Assembly: GCF_000417875.1 (NCBI RefSeq)
Contig: NW_006920895.1
Span: 13,680 to 28,291 of the forward strand
Source of the DNA: Pseudozyma flocculosa PF-1
Taxonomy: Eukaryota > Basidiomycota > Ustilaginomycetes > Ustilaginales > Ustilaginaceae
DNA length: 14,612 nt
Reading direction: 5' to 3'
This document shows, piece after piece, positions 8,810 through 14,612 of the stretch. Both the position numbers and the translations under genes were made by a program. Numbering within the stretch: the stretch's first letter is position 1; every line of letters begins with the position of its first letter. The notes under the pieces are model-generated. The model saw only the letters and a list, made by a program, of their open reading frames with translations, made no database searches and was not told where the DNA came from.

Positions 8810-9493
8810 AGGCGGCGCGGTCGAATACGCGCTCTGCTCCCTTGCCGTCGCGCTGGCGGTAGCAGGATAGGCGACCGGCGCAGAGGGGCGGCCGATGGGG
8901 AACGACGACGACGACGATGACGGCGAAGAAGAAGCAGACGGCGACGACGGCGACGACGCTGTCCGTAGTGCGGCGATCCAGACCCGATCCACTGTGTCAT
9001 CCGGCCCCCCTTTGAAGCGGGGCGGATCTCGACGCGCCTTGCTGCAGAAATGCCAGACAGAGAAGAGCGACACGCTCCATGCCCATCGCCTCGAGGCCCG
9101 TCCCGTGCGAAAGGCACCGTGTGTACAGGAGAGCTCGAGGCCGCCTGGTGATCACGACTCGTCGGTCGGGCTAGGGGAAGCGCCAGGCAGCGCCGCTGAG
9201 ACCGGCAAGGCAGCGGTGCGCAGGGGAGGGACCAGGCCGTGACGTCGACGAGCGCCAGCAGCCGGCCGTCATGCGCCTCGCCCGGCCGGATCCCCGCCGG
9301 CAGCTTCGCCGCCGTGTATGTATGTGCACCGCTGCATGGTCGAGCCCCACCCCGCAGCAGCAAAGAAAGATCGGTCGATGGGTCAAGGGTCTGATTCCGG
9401 GCGATGCGTCGACTCCCTCCGCCGTGAAGGGCGGGCGGGGAGGCGAGTGGCTCAAGAGAGGATAGGATAGGACAGGGACAGTGCGCCGGAGAG
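8810..9493. other. Convergent 3' spacer
   Basis: Lies between the stop codons of the HP1 gene (plus) and the CipC-like gene (minus), so it should hold both 3' UTRs. An imperfect GAC/GGC repeat at 8905-8960 gives an acidic-looking frame (8895-9242) that I do not accept as a gene. No polyadenylation signal or RNA gene could be recognised. Confidence 0.65.
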
Positions 9494-10059
9494 CTACTGG
9501 TAGCGCTCGTCGTAGATCCTCTCGGCCTGCTCGCGCGCGTGGTGCTTGGCCTTTTCGCGGTCGAGGAAGTCGAGGCCCTTGGTCTCAAACAGCCTGTCCG
9601 GGGGGGTGGGGCGGCGAGGCGCCAAGAGAGCAGCAGCGCAGGTCGATGGGGTCAGTATACCAGGCCGGGAGGGCAAAGGCAAAGGCGACGACGACGACGA
9701 CGGCAGAGGGAGAGAGGGAGGGGAAAGACTCACTTGTCGACCTCGGCACCGGCGATGCCGGCAATCATCTCCTTTGCAAACTCGTGCTTGGGACGCTCGC
9801 CCTGGGCCTCCTGCCTCTTTTCGTACTCGCGCATGGCGACAAAGCCGGCGCCGAAGCCGACGGCCTCGTGCGTCCACTTGGCCTCGTGGGCGTTGGAGTC
9901 GCCCTGCGGGTCGTTGTTGTCTGCGTGTGCGTGGTCCAGGGACAAAAGGAGAAGGGAATTGTCAGCCAGGGCGGGTGGGGAAGAGGCGAGAGGGGCGACG
10001 GCCGACGACGGGTACGTACAGACGTGCTCGGCGGCCTCCTCGTGGTCGTTGAACCACAT
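9494..10059 (-). CDS. cipC: CipC-like small protein (DUF3759 family)
   Basis: Three exons, 10059-10020, 9920-9734 and 9593-9494, total 327 nt and encode 108 residues, the usual size for the family. The protein begins MWFNDHEEAAEHVYNNDPQ, has a central HEFAKEMIAGIAGAEVDKL, and ends with AKHHAREQAERIYDERYQ. This matches fungal CipC-type proteins, first described as induced by concanamycin in Aspergillus nidulans and often abundant in stress or differentiation. The biochemical function is not known. No signal peptide or membrane segment is seen, so it is probably cytosolic. All three exons are needed to recover the family pattern, and both junctions restore conserved residues (Tyr14 across intron 1, Lys across intron 2). 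A TATA-like box lies upstream, unlike the other genes here, which suits an inducible or highly expressed gene. Confidence 0.92.
9594..9733 (-). other. CipC-like gene intron 2 (140 bp)
   Basis: Donor GTGAGT at 9733-9728, CTGAC at 9655-9651, acceptor ACAG ending at 9594. It joins GAEVD-K to LFETKGLDF across a codon, restoring the conserved EVDKL segment. Confidence 0.9.
9921..10019 (-). other. CipC-like gene intron 1 (99 bp)
   Basis: Donor GTACGT at 10019-10014, CTGAC at 9965-9961, acceptor CGCAG ending at 9921. It joins AAEHV to YNNDPQGDSN with a split Tyr codon. Confidence 0.9.
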
Positions 10060-10076
10060 GCTTGCTATCGTTGCGC

Positions 10077-10109
10077 GGTGGTGGTGGTGGTGGTGACGGT
10101 GGTGGTGGT
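10077..10109 (-). repeat. GGT trinucleotide run (ACC on the CipC sense strand)
   Basis: About six GGT units, a GAC interruption, then four more GGT units. It sits 18-50 nt upstream of the CipC-like ATG at 10059, so it is probably in the 5' UTR. Confidence 0.9.
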
Positions 10110-10226
10110 AGTAGAGGAGCGTGGATGTGCAGCAGTGCCAAAGTCAGGCGAGCGTTGGTGTTGGTGTTGGTGTCGAGGATGGGGAGAGGAAGTGGAAGAG
10201 GCGGAGGGGAGAAGCAAGGCAGCTCA

Positions 10227-10233
10227 TCTTATA
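10227..10233 (-). promoter_or_regulatory. TATA-like box (TATAAGA) of the CipC-like gene
   Basis: TATAAGA on the minus strand, 168 bp upstream of the ATG at 10059, in otherwise GC-rich DNA where such a motif is uncommon. Position and orientation fit a core promoter with a 5' UTR of roughly 100-140 nt. Confidence 0.5.
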
Positions 10234-10419
10234 CCTCACCCCGAGCGAGGGAGAAGGCGGGGGCGATGCGAACGGACCGTGCTGGACGGCGAATCAGCAG
10301 CAGCAGCAGCAGCAGCGGTCTGGCAAGCCAGGAGGGGCGTCGGCTGGACGGTCTGCCTCCTGGCGGCGTCGAGGCAGGCAGGGGTGGTGGGGCTGTGAAG
10401 GAGCATGGTCCGTGCCTTT

Positions 10420-10459
10420 CCCAGCCCAGCCCAGCCCAGCCCAGCCCAGCCCAGTCCAG
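10420..10459. repeat. (CCCAG)7 pentanucleotide array
   Basis: Seven perfect CCCAG units followed by one TCCAG. The minus strand is a run of GGGCT units, giving at least four GGG tracts separated by two bases, a textbook G-quadruplex pattern. It lies about 360-400 bp upstream of the CipC-like ATG on that gene's sense strand. Confidence 0.95.
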
Positions 10460-10871
10460 TCGATTCCGGCTTGGCCATTCACGCTCCCTCAAGCTTGAGA
10501 AGCGCCAGCTCGAGCGAGCATGCACGCACGCCCCCACCCACCGACGACGTCGGCGATGCCGAAGAGGGCGGGAAGGGCCCGAGGCTGTGCTGGGAGGGCG
10601 ACCAGGCCGCGACCGCAGCGCAGCGGCTGTGCCGTTGACGTGCAGGCCTCTCGCCGGCTCCCCGACCTTTCACCGCGCCAGCTGGGCGCCAGAAGCTCGC
10701 TCGGGCCCTGCCCGCCCAGTCCATCGCTCATTGTCCCAGCCCTGCCCTGCACCATTGCTTGGCCTAGGCTGACGATGCGGTGCAGGATGTGACGGCGAGG
10801 TGGCGGCGGCTCGATGACGAACTTGACGACGTGATGTGATGTGAAGTGAGCGGGGCAGGCTAGGGTGAGGA

Positions 10872-10940
10872 GCAGGCAGGCAGGCAGGCAGGCAGGCGCG
10901 GGTCGGCAGGCCGCGCAGGCAGGCAGGCAGGCAGGCAGGC
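10872..10940. repeat. Twin (GCAG)6 arrays
   Basis: Two matching 26 bp arrays of six GCAG units each (10872-10897 and 10915-10940), separated by 17 bp of GC-rich DNA. Related GCAGG motifs continue around 11020-11050. Confidence 0.9.
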
Positions 10941-11344
10941 GGCGCCGGCAACAACGGCGGCGGCGGCGGCGGCGAACCGTCGGCTGGCTCGGCTGGCCCG
11001 CCGGCTTCTCCGTGCGTGGAAGCAGGCCGGCCGGCAGGCATCAGGCGGGCGCGGCAGGTAGGCTTCGCTCGGCAGCCAGCATCCTATCCTGCGAATCGGG
11101 CGCAGCTGAGCAGGCATCGGATCGGCGTATGCACATCGGTGATTTCATGGTGACCTCGTTGGTCCTTTGCCGTCCCTGCGCTTCCTCCATCCCGGACCGG
11201 ATCCTCTCAGCCAGCGATCGACTGGGCGAGCGCAGAGCAACAATCAAGCGAACGATGCAGCCACGCATCCGATGCCAGCAGCGGCATCGAGCGGGGCGCG
11301 ACACTGACACTGCGCGGCGCGGCGCGGCGGCCACGTGCGCTCGA

Positions 11345-11969
11345 TCATCGCCCCTTTCTGCCAGCGGGCACGCCGCCACCGGCGGCAGCCTTGACCTGAC
11401 CGAGGGTCGACTGCCACCACGCGGTGACCATGAGGGCGAGTAGGCCGTGTGCGACGCCGGCGAGGAGCTCGGGGGTGAGCTGGTGCTGTGCGAGCTTGAA
11501 CTGGGCGCCGAGGCTGACGCCGGTGATGGGGTCGGCGTTGAGGAAGACGGACGAGGCGATGCCGTGGTAGAAGAGGAGGAGGATGGCGACGGCGCGCTTG
11601 CCCGGCAGGTAGTCGGGCAGCGTGTAGAGCAGCAGGCAGGCCAGCGAGAGCGAGAGGCTCAGCGCCGAGTAGAGCTGGCCAAGAGAGACGCAGAGACGAA
11701 TGGCAGCGAGGTGAGCGAGCGGCGAGGCAGCGAGGCAGCGAGGCGGCGAGGCGGCGAGGCAGCGATCAAGCGGCGAGAGAACGGCGCCGACTCACCTTGA
11801 TCATGACGCGGACGGTGTTGTTCATCTCCTCGAAGCGCACCGAGCTCGTAAGAAAGAGGCCGACGACAGACAGCGGCAGCTCGAGGGCCGTGTGGAGCAG
11901 CCAGACCATGCCCCACACGGTGGGCACAGCGTGCTGCGGAGACGCAAACGACGTCGTGGGCGGTGCCAT
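11345..11969 (-). CDS. Small multi-pass membrane protein of unknown function
   Basis: Exons 11969-11796 and 11674-11345 give 167 residues; both lengths are exact codon multiples (58 codons, then 109 plus stop). Four hydrophobic segments are visible: around VWGMVWLLHTALELPLSVVGLFL, YSALSLSLSLACLLLYTLP, RAVAILLLFYHGIASSVFL and LLAGVAHGLLALMVTAWW. A loop near ADPITGVSLGAQFKLAQHQ lies between the third and fourth. The C-terminus is short, Gly-rich and basic (AGRKGR). The second exon has no start codon of its own at its beginning and depends on the splice. I do not recognise the family, and organelle or plasma membrane location cannot be told from the sequence. Strong C-ending codon bias and clean open frames in hydrophobic phase support a real gene. 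The start is the ATG at 11969, after an ACC-repeat leader. Confidence 0.78.
11675..11795 (-). other. Membrane-protein gene intron (121 bp) containing an octamer repeat
   Basis: Donor GTGAGT at 11795-11790, acceptor CCAG ending at 11675, and a CTCAC branch-like motif rather than the CTGAC of other introns. Phase 0 splicing joins NTVRVMIK to LYSALSLSL. About a third of the intron is a tandem octamer. Confidence 0.85.
11722..11765. repeat. Octamer tandem repeat GCGAGGC(A/G), 5.5 copies, inside an intron
   Basis: Units at 11722, 11730, 11738, 11746 and 11754 alternate between ending in A and G, with a half unit at 11762. Entirely inside the intron of the membrane-protein gene. Confidence 0.9.
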
Positions 11970-12812
11970 TGTCGAGGGTGGGCAGAGAAGGGTGCACAGG
12001 AATGGTGATGGTGGTGGTGGTGGTGGTGGAGGCGGAGGGCAAGGGTCGGTTGGGCAGCTCTAAATCGACGGAGACCCCCCGAGCAGGAGCGAGCAGGCCA
12101 GCAGGTCAGGCTTGGGTTGGGCTCGAAGCAACGCTCAGCCTAGGCCCCGCCCGGCCTCGTCTGGCCTGGCCCTGACCCGCATGAATTCCGAGCGGGGCGG
12201 GCCAGACCCGGCCTGCGGTGCAATCTCCAGCCAGCGCAGCGCAGCACAGCCAGCCGCTTCGCGTCGCCGGAAGCCACCCTTCCGCGCTGCAAGATACCAC
12301 AAAGGCGGCGGCGCGGGCGGCGACAGCGAGCGTCAGTAGGTCCTCCCGCCGGTCCGCCCAGACCAACGACACGCCGCCTCGACGCCAGCAAAGAGCCATC
12401 AGGCCTCCCGGCGTAGGCTAGCACCGGACGAGATGGCCGGGGGCCCGTCTGGTGATTATTATCGTCTGTCGCATTCGGTGGCCATCCAGATCATACAACG
12501 TCGCACAGAGAGGGGCGCCAGGGGAGCCAGGGGGCCAAGGGGCAAGGAAGGAGCAAAGGAGCGAGAGAGGGGCAACGAAGCGGCGGCGGTGGCGGCGAGA
12601 CGGGGCCAGCAGCCACGGCGCAGCCTGCTGCCGGTGCGCGCCACTCGCGGGGTCATAAGCAAGAGCGGAGGCGGGGCGGGGGTCTAGGTCGGTGCGGTGC
12701 GGTGCGGTGCGCTCGGGCGGCTATTCACAGTTCTAATGGTGACGATGGCGGCGAGCGTTCGTCTGGTGCGAGCGGAGGGCTGCCGGGTGTGTCGAGTTGG
12801 ATCAGGCCGGGG
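11970..12812. other. Spacer upstream of the membrane-protein gene
   Basis: No gene accepted. It contains a GGT run (12009-12029), GC-rich stretches with GGCCTGG-type motifs around 12140-12220 and a (GGTGC)4 run at 12691-12710. It includes the 3' flank of the myosin-like gene and the promoter of the membrane-protein gene. No TATA box, RNA gene or mobile element seen. Confidence 0.6.
12009..12029 (-). repeat. (TGG)7 run, ACC/CCA on the membrane-protein sense strand
   Basis: Seven uninterrupted TGG units 40-60 nt upstream of the ATG at 11969, probably in the 5' UTR. Confidence 0.9.
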
Positions 12813-14596
12813 CTACCGCATCGACAGGCGCGACGGGCTCATGTTTGCGCCAATGACGCTCTCTGGTGGAATCGATCCGGGCCGCCGCAGCGTCGCCTGC
12901 GTTCGGAGGTGGGCTGTTTGCTCTGCGGAGCGGTCAGGAGCAAGGTGGCAAGCGAGCAACGACGTCGGTGGCGAGCGAGACAAGCGGTCGTGCGGGATTT
13001 AGCCAACGGTTCAGAGTCCTGCCTCGACGCCATCGCCGCGCGGGCTACTCACGCTCGAGCTCCCTCGTCGTCTTTCGCCAGTTTTCCATGTGGCTGTCGG
13101 CCTGGGCCTTGTACCGCTCGACGGCCTGCTGCAGCGACGTAATCATCTCCTCGTCGACGCCCGCCTCGGTCATGAGGCTCTGGTAGGCCGCCGCCAGCTG
13201 GTCGTACTTGAGTTCGCTCTCATCGAGGTGCGCGCGCAGGTCGCGGATCTGCGCCAGCAGCTGCACGCTCTGCGACTGGCTCTCACGCTGCTGGTGCAGC
13301 GAGTCCTGGTAGGCCTGCGTCAGCTCCTTGAGCTTGGTCTCAAGCTTGTCCTTTTCGCGCTGCCACCCGCCCGAAGTGGCCAGCGTGTCGTCAAGCTTGA
13401 GCTGGAGCTGCCGGGGTGGAGCGCAGGCCAGGCCGGGGGGCGGGATGGAGATAGTGAGACGATGAGACAGTCAGCTAATTGCTCAGTCGTGACATCGGTC
13501 GGCCGGCTCGTCGACATGCGCCAGGCGTCCGCATGCTGCCGCTTCCCTCCCTATCTCTCACCTCGTCGACCGAGCCGCGCAGGCTGCGGTTCTCGTCGCG
13601 CAGCTGCGACACGGCGGTGCGATGCGCCTCGATCTCGGCCGCCATCGAGTCGATCTCTTGCTGGTAGCGCCGGCGCTGGTTCTCGAGGGCCTCCTCGCGC
13701 TGCAGCAGGTCGGCGCGGTAGCGCTGCCGCTCGCGCTCAAACTCGCTCTCGACCTCCTGGCGCACCGCCTGCAGGTTCTCGAGGTCGCGCCCGCGCCCAA
13801 TCTGCTCGAAACGGCCGTGCAGCTCGCGCAGCCGGCTCTCCATCTCGACGAGGTTGTCCTCGGCCGCCTTGCGGTCGAGCAGCGCCTCGTGCAGGTTGCG
13901 CTCCGTGTCCTGCAGCGTCAGCTTGGTCAGGCCCTCGGACTTCTGGCTCTTGAGGCGCTCCATTTCCAGGTTCTCGATCTTGCTCAAGTACGAGTCGGCC
14001 TTGGCCTTGTAGAGCTGCGCGGCGTCGCGCGCCTCGTTGACGGTGTGGTTGTTGGCGGCGTGGTTGATCTCGTACTCCTGCACCACCGTCTGCAGCCGCC
14101 TCCGCTCGGCCAGGTCCTCGTTGCGCAGCAGCGTCTCGCGCTCGAGGCGGTGCTGCAGGTCCGAGATCTCCATCTCGAGCTGCGACTTGATCCGCTCGCC
14201 GTTGAGCACCTCCTGCCGCGCCCGCCCGAGCTCGGCCGAGACGCTGCGCTGCTGCGACAGCATCGCCGCCCGCAGGTCGTCGGCCTGGCCGTCGCCCGAC
14301 AGCTTGGCCAGCTGCTCGCGGAAGTCCTTGCGCAGCGACGACTCGCTGTTGAGCAGCGCCACCTCGGCGTTCCGGCGCGCCTCGCTCTCCTCGTCGAGCA
14401 GCTGCTCGAGCCGCTTGCGGTCCTCGGCCATCTTGCGCCGCGCCGCATCGACCGAAAAGTGGCCGCCATTCTGCCGGTCCAGGTCGGCCGCCATGTCCCG
14501 CACCTGCGCCTCGAGGTGGGCGCGCACCCGCTGGCCCGCCGCGAGCTGCACCTCGACCGCGTCGAGCTGGTTCTGCAGCGACTGCGCCCGCTTCAC
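12813..14596 (-). CDS. Myosin-II-like heavy chain, C-terminal coiled-coil tail (5' end missing)
   Basis: Proposed exons are 14596-13562, 13407-13053 and 12922-12813, about 499 residues. The visible part is almost entirely heptad-patterned coiled coil rich in Leu, Glu, Arg and Gln, such as EMEISDLQHRLERETLL and YKAKADSYLSKIENLEMERL, like the rod of fungal class II myosins. No motor domain is inside the window. Such rods dimerise the motor and help assemble it into the cytokinetic ring. The last exon extends the coil (LEQQTAHLRTQ) and ends in a Ser/Arg-rich tailpiece ANMSPSRLSMR. Without the last splice the protein stops at 13045 after ELERE. The right end is not a start: the gene is cut by the window edge, where bases 14596-14612 look like a sequencing linker. 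Another long coiled-coil protein is the main alternative. Confidence 0.75.
12923..13052 (-). other. Probable last intron of the myosin-like gene (130 bp)
   Basis: Donor GTGAGT at 13052-13047, CTGAC at 12937-12933, acceptor CCGCAG ending at 12923. Phase 1 splicing continues the heptads into a short tailpiece ending at TAG 12815-12813. The in-frame TAG at 13047-13045 overlaps the donor. Another acceptor a little further downstream would give a different tail. Confidence 0.65.
13408..13561 (-). other. Intron in the myosin-like rod (154 bp)
   Basis: Donor GTGAGA at 13561-13556, CTGAC at 13474-13470, acceptor GGCAG ending at 13408. Phase 0 splicing joins LRGSVDE to LQLKLDDTLA and keeps the coiled coil going, while read-through gives non-helical sequence and an early stop. 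Confidence 0.9.
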
Positions 14597-14612
14597 GTAA
14601 TAACTTCGTATA
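14596..14612. other. Probable 454 mate-pair linker remnant (loxP arm) at the contig edge
   Basis: The last 17 bases read CGTAATAACTTCGTATA. The final 13 bases (14600-14612) are exactly one arm of loxP. From memory, the whole 17-mer is the beginning of the loxP-based linker used in 454 Titanium paired-end libraries. It is AT-rich, unlike the adjacent GC-rich coding DNA, and it interrupts the myosin reading frame. It should be regarded as non-genomic. Confidence 0.85.

Larger units (their letters stand above)
10060..11344. other. Repeat-rich spacer upstream of the CipC-like gene
   Basis: No gene accepted in this 1.3 kb. It is the 5' region of the CipC-like gene and the 3' flank of the membrane-protein gene. 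From left to right it holds GGT runs, a TATA-like box, a CAG run (about 10294-10316), a CCCAG pentanucleotide array, twin GCAG arrays and a GGCGC-rich patch (about 11314-11332). Frames here lack protein-like composition. Confidence 0.65.

Noticed and set aside
7409..9073. 554-codon minus-strand open frame opposite the HP1 gene
   Set aside because: It runs across the HP1 intron and exons with poly-Leu/Ser translated from the opposite of acidic repeats. The HP1 model explains the region.
8895..9242. 115-codon acidic frame after the HP1 gene
   Set aside because: The acidic start comes from a GAC/GGC repeat and the rest has no recognisable pattern; it lies in the expected 3' UTR region.
10062..10772. 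Overlapping plus-strand frames across the CipC upstream repeats
   Set aside because: Composition is dictated by GGT, CAG and CCCAG repeats in all frames; no conserved segment.
14600..14612. Functional loxP or natural recombination site
   Set aside because: Only one 13-bp arm is present, exactly at the window edge, with no spacer or second arm. A library linker explains it better.

Overview
The window looks like nuclear DNA of a GC-rich basidiomycete fungus. About two-thirds of the bases are G+C by eye. Introns are short (99-154 bp), almost all with GTGAGT-type donors and CTGAC branch-like motifs, and trinucleotide microsatellites are common between genes. A smut-type lineage (Ustilaginomycotina) is my best guess, inferred from style rather than from a marker gene. 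I see no rRNA, convincing tRNA, transposon, CRISPR array or prokaryotic operon.

Layout, left to right. (1) The N-terminus of an unidentified minus-strand gene runs off the left edge (1-195). (2) A 1.2 kb repeat-rich spacer follows. (3) A single-exon PfkB/Mak32-like carbohydrate kinase lies on the plus strand (1399-2709). (4) Convergent to it, 121 bp away, is a large minus-strand TBC (Rab-GAP-type) protein of about 1182 residues with one intron (2831-6525). (5) A 1.16 kb divergent spacer serves the TBC gene and the next gene. (6) A plus-strand HP1-family heterochromatin protein, with chromodomain and chromo shadow domain, has one intron (7689-8809). (7) A convergent spacer is followed by a minus-strand CipC-like small protein with three exons (9494-10059) and a TATA-like box. 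(8) A 1.3 kb spacer of tandem repeats follows. (9) A minus-strand four-helix membrane protein of unknown function has two exons (11345-11969); its second exon has no start codon of its own. (10) After another spacer comes the C-terminal part of a myosin-II-like heavy chain on the minus strand (12813 to the right edge).

The genes look like ordinary chromosomal housekeeping and accessory loci (sugar-kinase-like metabolism, vesicle traffic, heterochromatin, stress-associated protein, cytokinesis motor). Nothing suggests an operon or a shared pathway.

The points most worth a second look are these. The right edge ends in 17 bases matching a loxP-containing 454 mate-pair linker, so the contig end is probably artificial. 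CAC/ACC repeats sit in the sense strand upstream of several start codons. The TBC domain appears to lack both catalytic fingers. The kinase has Asn where the PfkB catalytic Asp is expected. The first in-frame stop of the myosin lies inside a consensus splice donor.
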